The position numbers were made by a program, and so were the translations under genes. Of a DNA stretch of 51,717 bases, positions 24,891 through 33,510 are shown piece after piece. Below the pieces are notes generated by a model. The model had not been told where the DNA came from, did not search any database, and was given only the letters and a program-made list of their open reading frames with translations. Every line of letters starts with the position of its first letter. The first letter of the stretch is position 1. Source of the stretch: an uncultured Lachnospiraceae bacterium (GTDB taxonomy: Bacteria > Bacillota > Clostridia > Lachnospirales > Lachnospiraceae); assembly GCA_910578335.1 (NCBI GenBank), contig CAJTPU010000023.1, forward strand, positions 1-51,717, in the 5' to 3' direction.

Positions 24891-26432
24891 TTACTCCTCC
24901 GTGCCTCTCAAAGATGGGTTGAAAGCGTCCCGCAAGCCGTTTCCAAACAGGTTGAAGGAAATCTCCAGCAGGGAAATATAAATTGCCGGAAACAGTATAA
25001 TGTGCGGATACGTCGTCAGGGAGGACTGTCCCGAGGACAGCATACTGCCGATGGACGACATGGTGGAGGAATCCAGGTTTACAATTCCCAGATAGGTCAG
25101 CGTCGATTCTGAGAAAATAACGCCCGGAATCACCAGCACGGCGCTGGTAATCAGCGTGCCCAGCGCATTGGGGAAAATATGCTTGAACATCAGTCTCGCA
25201 TCGCTGGCGCCAAGGGTTCTCGCCGCCAAGATATACTCCTGATTTTTGTACCGGTAAAACTGCATACGCGTAGAGCTCGCCATGCCAATCCAGCCCGTAG
25301 TGACAAAGGCAAACAAAAGCGCCGGCACCACGCCCACCTTCTGCGCTAAATGTAGCTGGAAGAGAGTCGTTACCACCATAAAAGGCACACCGCTCAGGAT
25401 ATCCGAAATACGCTCCATCACAATGTCGACGGCGCCGCCGTAATACCCTTCTATAGCACCGTAAATCGCGCCGATAATCAGATTGATGACGGATACGCAC
25501 AACGCCAGCAAAAGACTGAAGCGCGCCGCACCTGCAAGCCTTGTAATAATATCCTGTCCGAAATTGTTGGTGCCAAAGATAAAGGAAGGCTCAAAGCCAT
25601 AGCGGTACTGGAAATAAGTGTAGGTGAACACGCGCACCTTAAAGGACATGGCGGTCGAGCTTCCCGTCACCTGCGCATAGCGGTAGGAACCGTCGTCCCC
25701 TTCAATACGCAGACTGTCATAATCGCCGTCGTTGCCGCTCGTCTTGTAAAGGGGAACAAAATTGCCCTCCTTATCCAGCTTTGGCGTCCCCTTTGGCGTA
25801 CACTCATACCAGAGGTTTGCATTGTTTTTCATGGACTCTATCTTGTAGCCGGAAGTATTTACCGCAGGATAGATAACCTGAATCCCCGTCTCATTCTGCC
25901 AGTCCTGTATCGCCTGATATTCCGCGCCTGTAAGCGTCAGGTATATCATGCCGTTTTTGATGTAGGAATCCGTCCGCACATCATAGTAAGTCGTATTGGT
26001 GGTGCTGCTGGGGTCCTCATAATCCGCCCTGAATACCTCTACGGTAGGGTTCATGCCCGTCTCCTCCGCAATCGCCCTGCGGGCATTGTAATCCGCCGCA
26101 TTTAAGGTCTCATTGGAGCAGCCGTCCCAGCCCGCCCATGCAAACAGGCTCCACTTGGGAAGCAGCTTACGATACTGCAGGTAAGTCGTATCCGTGGGCA
26201 TCTTCGTGTAATTGTTGCTGCACAAAATCGGGATAAAAGCAGCAAACAGTACCAGAAACAAAAGCACCACTGCCGCAATCACCGAGCTTCTGTTCTTGCA
26301 GAAGCGAATCATGGCGTCCTTAAAATAACCAACGGGCTTGGTATCCAGCTTTTTATCATGGATAATCTCGTCCCTGTTATAAAATTCAAATTTTTCCTTG
26401 GGTATATTCTCAAAATCCATGTTATTTCTCAT
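24891..26432 (-). CDS. oppC: Oligopeptide ABC permease OppC-like, large external loop
   Basis: A membrane subunit of the importer. The 513-aa product has a cytoplasmic N-terminus, TM1 at about residues 50-70, then an extracytoplasmic loop of about 215 residues up to SFIFGTNNFGQDIITRLAGAARFSL (about 283-307), where typical OppC proteins have 40-60. The remaining five helices and the coupling EAA-type loop (ARTLGASDARLMFKHIFPN) are standard. The loop contains many Asn/Thr/Tyr (for example DPSSTTNTTYYDV, SLRIEGDDGSYRYAQV) and is likely a folded domain near the substrate-binding protein. Start ATG at 26432 with GGGGGAG upstream; spacing to oppD is 3 bases. Confidence 0.9.
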   Translation of the reverse strand: MRNNMDFENIPKEKFEFYNRDEIIHDKKLDTKPVGYFKDAMIRFCKNRSSVIAAVVLLFLVLFAAFIPILCSNNYTKMPTDTTYLQYRKLLPKWSLFAWAGWDGCSNETLNAADYNARRAIAEETGMNPTVEVFRADYEDPSSTTNTTYYDVRTDSYIKNGMIYLTLTGAEYQAIQDWQNETGIQVIYPAVNTSGYKIESMKNNANLWYECTPKGTPKLDKEGNFVPLYKTSGNDGDYDSLRIEGDDGSYRYAQVTGSSTAMSFKVRVFTYTYFQYRYGFEPSFIFGTNNFGQDIITRLAGAARFSLLLALCVSVINLIIGAIYGAIEGYYGGAVDIVMERISDILSGVPFMVVTTLFQLHLAQKVGVVPALLFAFVTTGWIGMASSTRMQFYRYKNQEYILAARTLGASDARLMFKHIFPNALGTLITSAVLVIPGVIFSESTLTYLGIVNLDSSTMSSIGSMLSSGQSSLTTYPHIILFPAIYISLLEISFNLFGNGLRDAFNPSLRGTEE

Positions 26433-26433
26433 A

Positions 26434-27384
26434 CTAGCGCTCCCCCATTCTGATTCTTGGGTCTATAAATCCATAGCTGATATCCACCACAATGCCAGCC
26501 GTCAGACCGATTAAGGTGTAAAAGGCAGACAGCAGCATAAAGAAGTTGTAGTCTAACGCCGTGATGGAATTGACATAGAGCTGTCCCACTCCCGGGATAC
26601 CGAATATTTTTTCGATAATCAGGGAACCGGAAAGGATGCCGACAAATTCGCCTAAAATAATCGGGAATACCGGCACCATGGAATTGCGCAGGGCATGACG
26701 GACGGTCGCTTGCGCTCTGGTAAGCCCCTTGGTACGCGCCAGCAGCATAAAATCACTGGTCAGCACCTCGGAAAGCTCCGCCCTCGTATAACGCGCCAGG
26801 CTGGAAATACTGCCGAATCCCAGCGACAGCACTGCCGGCACCACCGAGAGGAACATAGGCAGGGTAAACCAGTCCGTACCGCTGTTCATCTGCAGAGGGA
26901 ACCATTTCAATTTAAAGCACAGCAAATATTGTACTAAAAGTGCATACACGTAAGAAGGAACGGAAATACACACCATGATAGCGGTGGAAATCACATAATC
27001 CTGCCATTTATTCTTCTTTAACGCCGCATAGATGCCAAGAAGCAGTCCCAACGGCACGCTGAAAATCATGGAATAGATATTTACCATCAGGGTAGCGGGA
27101 ATCTTGGAGACAAACACGCTCCATACATCCTGTCCGCGGTAGAGCGCCTCGCTGATGCCCCAGTCGCCGCCCAGCAGACTCCTCTTCAAAAAGATACCGT
27201 ACTGTACCAGAATCGGCTTATTGTAGCCAAGCGCCTCTCTTCTCTGTTTAATCAGATTCATATCCTTGCCAAACTGGTTGGCATCTATCACAGGCAGAAG
27301 CTTGACTAAAACAAAGCACATGGTCAGTATGACGAAGAGTACAAAGAACATGAGCGCGATACGCTTTAGTACATATTTGAACAT
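26434..27384 (-). CDS. oppB: Oligopeptide ABC permease OppB
   Basis: A membrane subunit of the importer, 316 aa, normal length. It has an N-terminal helix (VLKRIALMFFVLFVILTMCFVLV), five further helices and the inner-membrane coupling motif ARTKGLTRAQATVRHALRNSMVP near residue 215. Unlike its partners it has no insertion. The start at 27384 is preceded by GAAGGAGG. It follows the oppA stop by 145 bases containing two hairpins and is separated from oppC by one base, so the permease-ATPase genes form one unit downstream of the binding protein. Confidence 0.95.
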   Translation of the reverse strand: MFKYVLKRIALMFFVLFVILTMCFVLVKLLPVIDANQFGKDMNLIKQRREALGYNKPILVQYGIFLKRSLLGGDWGISEALYRGQDVWSVFVSKIPATLMVNIYSMIFSVPLGLLLGIYAALKKNKWQDYVISTAIMVCISVPSYVYALLVQYLLCFKLKWFPLQMNSGTDWFTLPMFLSVVPAVLSLGFGSISSLARYTRAELSEVLTSDFMLLARTKGLTRAQATVRHALRNSMVPVFPIILGEFVGILSGSLIIEKIFGIPGVGQLYVNSITALDYNFFMLLSAFYTLIGLTAGIVVDISYGFIDPRIRMGER

Positions 27385-27406
27385 AAAAAACCTCCTTCGT
27401 TTTGCA

Positions 27407-27446
27407 TTTAGACAGCCTTTTCAGAACTCTGCTAAAGCTGTCTAAA
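27407..27446 (-). other. Intercistronic hairpin 2 (oppA-oppB)
   Basis: Ten-base perfect arms (TTTAGACAGC / GCTGTCTAAA, 27407-27416 and 27437-27446) with further CTTT/AAAG pairing inside. It lies right after the hairpin at 27454-27492 and ends close to the oppB ribosome site. No T-run follows; likely an RNA processing or stability element. Confidence 0.6.
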
Positions 27447-27453
27447 CACAAAA

Positions 27454-27492
27454 CCAAAACCCAAAGGGCGGTCTCCCGCCCCGGGTTTGGTC
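27454..27492 (-). terminator. Intercistronic hairpin 1 / leaky terminator after oppA
   Basis: On the minus strand ACCAAACCC-GGGGCGG-GAGA-CCGCCC-TTTGGGTTTTGGT folds into a long stem with a GAGA tetraloop, followed by TTTTGTGTTT. Such structures between a binding-protein gene and its permease genes commonly stabilise or partly terminate transcription so that the binding protein is made in excess; that role is inferred. Confidence 0.65.
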
Positions 27493-27529
27493 TCATCATG
27501 CATCCGGTTACTACCCGTCTGCCCGTATA

Positions 27530-30082
27530 TTAGTTGTAATTCAGGGTTCCGCCCTGGGAAGCAACATACTCCTCCCACTCTGCATCGGTGTAGTTGTAGG
27601 TCAGGTACTGTACGCCCTGATTGCCGTTACGTCCCACGCCGAAGATATACTCCTCTGAGTAGTACTGTATCTGCATACCCTTTAAGCCTGCAGAAGAATC
27701 GTCTACCAGCGGAATCATATCGTAATTTCTAAGGATTGCACCCTCCAGCGCTGCCAGAATGGTAAAGCGCTCTTCGGGAACGCCGTCGCTGCTGCCTGCG
27801 GAGAAGGTGCTCACGGTACCGTCTGCTGCCGTAATGTTAATCGGTACGCCGTTGATACAGTTGGTCCAATCCATGCAGGAAGCGGTGTAATCCGTGCCGT
27901 TCAGATTGATAGTAAGCATATCGGTCGTCGTATCCCAAGAAGGGTCGTACTGATAGTTGGGCTGGATATACGCCGTCATCAGGTTGTAAGGGTCAAGTGC
28001 GGAACCGGTCCAGCCTACGAAGAACAGCAGGTCTACCTGATTTGCACGCAGTGCATCCGCAAAGCCGTTGCCCAGCGTATCGTCCTTGGAGAAGGTAAGC
28101 TTGCCTTCCAGAGAAGTGCCAACCACCGCCTCGGTATAGCAGTTTACAAGGAATTCATATCCCTTCGCGTAAGTCTGGCTGGTATTGTTGGGCAGACCAA
28201 TCTTGATTTCGATGATATCATCCTCATCCATCAGCCCTTCCGCAATGGCAATGTCATACGCCTCGTTAAAGCGCTGCTTTGCCATCTCCAGATTGTAGCC
28301 TGTGATGCTTTCAATTGCCTCGTCTACATCCGCATACATCTTGCCGTCGCCAATATCATCCTTTACACCCCAGAACTCGGCAAGCACCCATTTTGCCTCC
28401 TCGTTGGAACGGTAGGTAGTACCTTCCTCAGGGTCGGAGATAATCAGGCTGGAATATACGCCGAACGCAGGGTTACAGGTCGGCTGTGCAGCCAGTGCAA
28501 ATGCAGAACGGTCAAGGGCAAAGGAAAGTGCCTCGCGGAATTCCTTTACCGTCAGAATCGTCTTGTTGTAGTTTGCGCCAAGTGCTTCCTGTGCTGCTTT
28601 CAGTGCATTAAAATCAGGATTCAGCGCCACAAAGAAAGTCGAATCTGATGTGGTATAATAGGTATAATCGCTGGACTGGTATGTCTCCATATCTTCTGCA
28701 GTCAGTCCATAGCTGTCAAGCTGTCCGCTTAAGAACATTTCCAGTCTGGTGGAAGCCTCGCCTACACAGTCATACTGGATTCTGGTGGTCTGATACTGTC
28801 CGTCTACGATACCGTAGAAATTGTCGTTTCTCTCTAATACATACTGCTTATCAGCCTGGAAGGAAACCAGCTTGTAAGGACCATAGGAAATGGTCGTCTC
28901 AGCGGAGGTTCCGTAGCTGTTCTGGTATACGCCGTCAACAACGCTCTCGCATTGCTTATAAAGCTCTTCGTTTACCAGCCAGGAACTCGTCAGCGCATAG
29001 CGCAGGTCAAATCCCTTTAACGGCTTCTCCAGCACGATGACAAACTCATGGTCGGAAAGAGCAAAGATACCAACCTCGTCAAAGCTCATCTCCGGATAGT
29101 TCTCGCCGTAGTAGCAGAACTCTTCCCACTCGCGGAAGGCGTAATCGCCCTGTGCTGCCTCATAATCAGCCAAACTCATACCGTTTAAGCCGGCAATCAG
29201 ATTGCGGAGGCCTTCATAAACCTCTTGGTTTACCTTTGCATAGCCGTCCTCATCTGCAGAGGGCTCAAGAATCTCCGCAAACCAGTCCACATCATTGTTT
29301 ACGAAAAGCTCGGGATAAGCGCCGTAATATTCGTCCAGTCCGTTTTGTCCCCAGTTTCCTGTAGTATGAATATTAAGCAAGATGTCTTTTCCGTCAATCG
29401 TGAAGTAGCCGTCCTCACCTACGGTGATGTCCTCTACCGCAATATACTCTTCATCCGCATAATCCTGCGAAATCATATTTGACTGTCCGTACTGTCCCTG
29501 ATATGCAAAATTCTTTGCATTTACCAGCACAAGGCTGTTGGCATACAGACCGTCTGCACGGTGATTGTGCGCAATCGGATTTAAGAGAAGCTCTGCGCTC
29601 GTCACATAATCCTGTGCCGTAATCGGTGTGCCGTCCTCCCACATCAGGTCGTCGCGAAGGGTAATCTTCCACGCCCTTGACTCAGCGCCCTCTTCCAGTC
29701 CGTACTGTCCGATATAATCCTGTGTTACTTCCACAGGCTCGCCTACTGCGGCGCCGGGAATCATGGCATAACCGTCCATGGTGTCGTTAAAATCGAAGGT
29801 ATAAAGAGGAGCCTCCATATAGTACAGCATACTGCTTGCATCAGTATCAGTCTGTTGCTGATGAGGACTCCAGTTGGTTGGGAAGTCAGCCAGCGCAAGA
29901 TTCAGGGTATAAGAATCAGCGGCTGCTTCGTCCGTGCCTGTCGGCGTGCTCTCCGTATTGGTACTTGTGGGAGTCGTATCGTCAGCAGGCTTCTCTTTGT
30001 CCTTGTCACCGCAGGCAGCCAGTGAACATACCATCACGGAAGCGGTGAGAAGAGCAAGAAGTCTTTTGGAAATCTTTTTCAT
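27530..30082 (-). CDS. oppA: Extended oligopeptide-binding lipoprotein OppA-like
   Basis: The solute-binding protein (SBP family 5) that would deliver peptides or similar ligands to OppBC. The start is the ATG at 30082 (MKKISKRLLALLTASVM) with AAGGAGGAAAGTATT; the upstream in-frame ATG has no site. The signal peptide ends in a lipobox (CSLAAC), so the protein is lipid-anchored, followed by a Thr/Pro/Asp-rich linker. At about 850 aa it is roughly 300 residues longer than ordinary OppA. Family-5 features include WKITLRDDLMWEDGTPITAQDYVTSAELLLNP, DHEFVIVLEKPLKGFDLRYALTSSWLVN, TISYGPYKLVSF and REALSFALDRSAFA. The unusual length matches the enlarged OppC, OppD and OppF. The ligand is unknown. Confidence 0.92.
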   Translation of the reverse strand: MKKISKRLLALLTASVMVCSLAACGDKDKEKPADDTTPTSTNTESTPTGTDEAAADSYTLNLALADFPTNWSPHQQQTDTDASSMLYYMEAPLYTFDFNDTMDGYAMIPGAAVGEPVEVTQDYIGQYGLEEGAESRAWKITLRDDLMWEDGTPITAQDYVTSAELLLNPIAHNHRADGLYANSLVLVNAKNFAYQGQYGQSNMISQDYADEEYIAVEDITVGEDGYFTIDGKDILLNIHTTGNWGQNGLDEYYGAYPELFVNNDVDWFAEILEPSADEDGYAKVNQEVYEGLRNLIAGLNGMSLADYEAAQGDYAFREWEEFCYYGENYPEMSFDEVGIFALSDHEFVIVLEKPLKGFDLRYALTSSWLVNEELYKQCESVVDGVYQNSYGTSAETTISYGPYKLVSFQADKQYVLERNDNFYGIVDGQYQTTRIQYDCVGEASTRLEMFLSGQLDSYGLTAEDMETYQSSDYTYYTTSDSTFFVALNPDFNALKAAQEALGANYNKTILTVKEFREALSFALDRSAFALAAQPTCNPAFGVYSSLIISDPEEGTTYRSNEEAKWVLAEFWGVKDDIGDGKMYADVDEAIESITGYNLEMAKQRFNEAYDIAIAEGLMDEDDIIEIKIGLPNNTSQTYAKGYEFLVNCYTEAVVGTSLEGKLTFSKDDTLGNGFADALRANQVDLLFFVGWTGSALDPYNLMTAYIQPNYQYDPSWDTTTDMLTINLNGTDYTASCMDWTNCINGVPINITAADGTVSTFSAGSSDGVPEERFTILAALEGAILRNYDMIPLVDDSSAGLKGMQIQYYSEEYIFGVGRNGNQGVQYLTYNYTDAEWEEYVASQGGTLNYN

Positions 30083-30220
30083 AATACTTTCCTCCTTTTT
30101 ATATTTTGCCATCACATACTTCTTTACTTTATCGCTTTGCATTGCTACGTTAACAAAAAAGGATTGAATAATAAACTACCCACTCCTTCATGCGTAACTT
30201 TCAACAACTTATGCAATTGT

Positions 30221-30243
30221 ATTATACGTGATTAACAGTCCTT
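30221..30243 (-). promoter_or_regulatory. Probable opp operon promoter
   Basis: Minus strand -10 TATAAT (30221-30226) with a poor -35 at the right distance (TATTCT). The transcript leader to oppA is about 130 bases. The rest of 30250-30374 is AT-rich and without a gene; no T-box or other riboswitch was recognised. Confidence 0.5.
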
Positions 30244-30374
30244 AGAATAAGGTAAAATCGACAAAATGTCAAGAGCTTTTCAAGATTTTACTGCGGTGTC
30301 ACATTAAAGCAAAAATGTTATTTTATACAACCGCTTCAATTCTTTTTGGCATATATGTATATTTTATTAATATT

Positions 30375-30426
30375 TATTAAAAAACAGAGTAAAAAATGCA
30401 TAAAAATTCTTTAGCATTTTTTACTC
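30375..30426 (-). terminator. Terminator after eno
   Basis: Thirteen-base arms (GAGTAAAAAATGC / GCATTTTTTACTC, 30387-30399 and 30414-30426), then a T-rich run (CTGTTTTTTAATAA) on the minus strand. It starts 11 bases beyond the enolase stop. Confidence 0.85.
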
Positions 30427-30436
30427 CGCAAAACCT

Positions 30437-31759
30437 CTATTTTCCTTCCGCAAACACGTCCCTGTATTCGCTGATGCCTGAAAGCTCTTCCTCTATCCGA
30501 AGGAGCCTGTTGTACTTTGCCACGCGGTCAGAGCGGCAGGGCGCGCCCGTCTTTATCTGTCCGGCGTTTACTGCGACCGCTATATCTGCGATGAAGGTAT
30601 CCTCCGTCTCTCCCGAACGGTGGGAAATCACCGCCTTGTAACCGTTTGTCCGCGCAAGCTCCACCGCCGCAAACGCTTCCGACAGCGTACCTATCTGATT
30701 GACCTTTACCAGTATGGCATTTGCAACTCCCAGCTTGATACCTGCATCCAGCCTTTTTACATTTGTCACAAAAAGGTCGTCCCCTACAAGCTGGATTCTG
30801 TCGCCAAGCCTTTCCGTAAGCTGCTTAAAGCCTTCCCAGTCGTCCTCTGCAAGCCCGTCCTCAATGGATACGATTGGGTATCTGGCGCAGAGCTCTTCAT
30901 AATAGGAAATCATCTCTGCCGTATCTCTCACTACCTCCTGTCCCTTCAGCCTGCTTTCCCCGGGGAAATGATACATTCCCGTCTTTTCGCTGTAAAGCTC
31001 GCTGCTCGCCACGTCAAGGGCAATACGGATATCTTCACCCGGCGCGTACCCTGCCGCCTCCACTGCCTGCACAATCAGGGATAGGACAGCATCCGCATCC
31101 GGCAAATCCGGCGCAAAACCGCCCTCGTCTCCCACACCGGTAGAGAGTCCCTTTTCTTCCAGTATCTTCTTTAAATTATGATACACTTCCGCACAAACCC
31201 GCAACGCCTCCGCAAAAGACACCGCTTTCACGGGCATAATCATAAATTCTTGAAAATCCACCGTGTTCGCCGCATGTTTGCCGCCATTCAATATGTTCAT
31301 CATGGGAATGGGCATAAGATGCGGATGAATGCCGCCAAGATACCGGTACAACGGCATGGCGAGCGCTGCCGCCGCCGCCCTTGCACAGGCAAGGGATACT
31401 CCCAGTGTGGCATTTGCGCCAAGATTTGCCTTGTTCTCGGTGCCGTCCGCCGTAATCAGCATCCTGTCAATCTCCATCTGGCAGAGTACATTCTGCCCCA
31501 GAAGAAGGGGTTCTATTTTACTATTTATATTTTCCACAGCCTTTTTTACACCCAGCCCAAAATAACGCGGCTCGGCGTCCCGAAGCTCCACCGCTTCAAA
31601 CCGTCCCGTACTTGCGCCGGAGGGCACTGCCGCACTGCCTGTAAAAACGCGCCCGCTCTGGCTGTCTTTTACCGTAACCTCCGCTTCTATGGTAGGATTC
31701 CCTCTGGAATCCAGTATCTCCCTTCCGTGTACCTTTATAATCTCCATATACGCACTCAT
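30437..31759 (-). CDS. eno: Enolase
   Basis: Converts 2-phosphoglycerate to phosphoenolpyruvate in glycolysis. The 440-aa product (family about 430) has the N-terminal REILDSRGNPTIEAEV block, metal ligands in ALDVASSEL, SIEDGLAEDDW and VGDDLFVTN, the catalytic Lys in ILVKVNQIGT and the signature SHRSGETED. The start at 31759 (MSAYMEII) follows AGGAGGTATGCC. It lies 93 bases downstream of gpmI, the previous step in the pathway, with no terminator between, so the two are probably cotranscribed. Confidence 0.97.
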   Translation of the reverse strand: MSAYMEIIKVHGREILDSRGNPTIEAEVTVKDSQSGRVFTGSAAVPSGASTGRFEAVELRDAEPRYFGLGVKKAVENINSKIEPLLLGQNVLCQMEIDRMLITADGTENKANLGANATLGVSLACARAAAAALAMPLYRYLGGIHPHLMPIPMMNILNGGKHAANTVDFQEFMIMPVKAVSFAEALRVCAEVYHNLKKILEEKGLSTGVGDEGGFAPDLPDADAVLSLIVQAVEAAGYAPGEDIRIALDVASSELYSEKTGMYHFPGESRLKGQEVVRDTAEMISYYEELCARYPIVSIEDGLAEDDWEGFKQLTERLGDRIQLVGDDLFVTNVKRLDAGIKLGVANAILVKVNQIGTLSEAFAAVELARTNGYKAVISHRSGETEDTFIADIAVAVNAGQIKTGAPCRSDRVAKYNRLLRIEEELSGISEYRDVFAEGK

Positions 31760-31852
31760 GGCATACCTCCTTTTTGCCTGTCGTTTTCACAGGCATTTAC
31801 AGTCAGTATGCCACGATATTTCTAAAATATTTGCAGTGAAAGCTATTTTTGT

Positions 31853-33394
31853 TTACTTTTTGATAAGCAGCGATTTGCCCGTCATCTCCGCCGGCTGCTC
31901 CTTGCCCATAATCTGAATCAGCGTGGGCACAATGTCAGCCAGACAGCCGCCCTCCCGCAAAGTATATGCCTCGTCGTAGTTGACAAGGATAAAAGGAACC
32001 TGATTGGTCGTATGGGCGGTAAAGGGCTCGCCTGTCTCATAGTCCACAAGCTGCTCCGCATTGCCGTGGTCCGCACAGATAAACAGCGCGCCACCGTTCT
32101 CCTTCACGGCTTCCACCGCCTTGCCCACACACTCGTCCACAGCCTCAACCGCTTTAATCGCCGCTGCCTCCACGCCTGTGTGTCCTACCATGTCAGGATT
32201 TGCAAAATTGATGATAATCACATCATACTTCCCGCTTCTAATCGCCTCCGTGAGCTTACCGCACACCTCGTAAGCGCTCATTTCCGGCTTCAAATCATAG
32301 GTTGCCACCTTGGGAGAATTCACCAGAATCCTGTCCTCTCCCGGATTCGGCTCCTCCACGCCGCCGTTAAAGAAAAACGTCACATGAGCATACTTCTCCG
32401 TCTCTGCAATGCGCGCCTGCGTCATGCCCTGCGCCGCAAGCCACTCGCCGAAGGTATTGTTTACGGCTATCTTGTGGAAAGCAACCTCCTTGTTTGGAAT
32501 CGTAGGGTCATAATCGGAGAAGCATACGAACACAATATCCTTTCTTGCGCCTCTTTCAAAACGGGTAAAGTCGTCGTCACAGAAGCTGCGGGTAATTTCC
32601 CGCGCCCTGTCAGGACGGAAGTTAAAGAATACCACAGAGTCTTTATCCTGCACGAGACCTACCGGTTTTCCTTCTTCTGCCACCACGGTGGGCTTTACAA
32701 ATTCGTCCGTCACACCGGCGTCATAGGAATGCTGTATGGCACAGATACCGCAGTCCGCCTTCTCGCCCTCTCCCCTTGTCATGGCATCATAAGCTGCCTT
32801 TACCCTGTCGTAATTGTTGTCCCTGTCCATGGCATAATATCTGCCCATCACAGAGGCAATCTTTCCGACACCGATTTTTTCCATCTCCTCCGCGAGCGCT
32901 GCCGCATAGCTTTTGCCGCTTGCAGGCGGCGTATCCCTGCCGTCCAAAAAGCAGTGTACATAAACCTTTTCAAGCCCGTTTCTTTTCGCCATCTCCAAGA
33001 GCCCGTAGAGATGGGTATTGTGGCTGTGCACGCCGCCGTCCGACAAAAGCCCCATGCAGTGCAGTGCACTGTCGTTTTCTTTGCAGTTTTCCATCGCTTT
33101 CTTTAACGCCGGATTTTCAAAGAAAGTACCGTCCTCTATCTCTTTGGTGATGCGGGTCAGTTCCTGATACACGATACGCCCTGCGCCCATATTGAGATGC
33201 CCGACCTCGGAATTGCCCATCTGTCCCTCGGGAAGTCCTACCGCCATGCCGCTTGCGTTGCCGCGCACAAAGGGATACTCCTTCATCAGCGCATCCATCA
33301 CAGGCGTCTTCGCCTCCGCGACCGCATTTCCTTCCCGCTTGTCATTCAGCCCGTAGCCGTCTAATATCATCAATACCGTGGTTTTCTTGCCCAT
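31853..33394 (-). CDS. gpmI: 2,3-bisphosphoglycerate-independent phosphoglycerate mutase
   Basis: Interconverts 3- and 2-phosphoglycerate with two Mn ions. The 513-aa product of the alkaline-phosphatase superfamily has metal-binding D12 (MILDGYG), nucleophile S62 (QMGNSEVGHLNMG), the GRDTPP motif, and later ligands in NFANPDMVGHTG and ICADHGNAEQ. Start ATG at 33394 with CGGAGGAAAATAA. It has its own sigma-A promoter at 33454-33482 and feeds product straight to Eno, encoded next. Confidence 0.97.
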   Translation of the reverse strand: MGKKTTVLMILDGYGLNDKREGNAVAEAKTPVMDALMKEYPFVRGNASGMAVGLPEGQMGNSEVGHLNMGAGRIVYQELTRITKEIEDGTFFENPALKKAMENCKENDSALHCMGLLSDGGVHSHNTHLYGLLEMAKRNGLEKVYVHCFLDGRDTPPASGKSYAAALAEEMEKIGVGKIASVMGRYYAMDRDNNYDRVKAAYDAMTRGEGEKADCGICAIQHSYDAGVTDEFVKPTVVAEEGKPVGLVQDKDSVVFFNFRPDRAREITRSFCDDDFTRFERGARKDIVFVCFSDYDPTIPNKEVAFHKIAVNNTFGEWLAAQGMTQARIAETEKYAHVTFFFNGGVEEPNPGEDRILVNSPKVATYDLKPEMSAYEVCGKLTEAIRSGKYDVIIINFANPDMVGHTGVEAAAIKAVEAVDECVGKAVEAVKENGGALFICADHGNAEQLVDYETGEPFTAHTTNQVPFILVNYDEAYTLREGGCLADIVPTLIQIMGKEQPAEMTGKSLLIKK

Positions 33395-33453
33395 TTATTT
33401 TCCTCCGTTCCTCTTATGCTATTCTGCCTTTATAGCTGTTTTCTTTCGTGAAA

Positions 33454-33484
33454 ATTATACCTGTTCTTGCACCGACATGCAAGA
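33454..33484 (-). promoter_or_regulatory. gpmI-eno promoter with overlapping palindrome
   Basis: Minus strand -35 TTGCAT (33477-33482), -10 TATAAT (33454-33459), spacer 17. A palindrome TCTTGCA-N6-TGCAAGA (33465-33484) covers the -35 and part of the spacer, a position expected for a repressor operator; the regulator is unknown. Confidence 0.65.
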
Positions 33485-33510
33485 GCAAGTTGCGCATTTC
33501 TTCTTTGCGG

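Noticed and set aside
24877..25500. A 207-codon minus-strand ORF
   Set aside because: It is an out-of-frame shadow within oppC, low in plausible domain sequence and without a ribosome site.
30083..30250. Possible T-box or other riboswitch before oppA
   Set aside because: No T-box sequence, specifier-like stem or terminator/antiterminator pair could be seen in the roughly 130-base leader.
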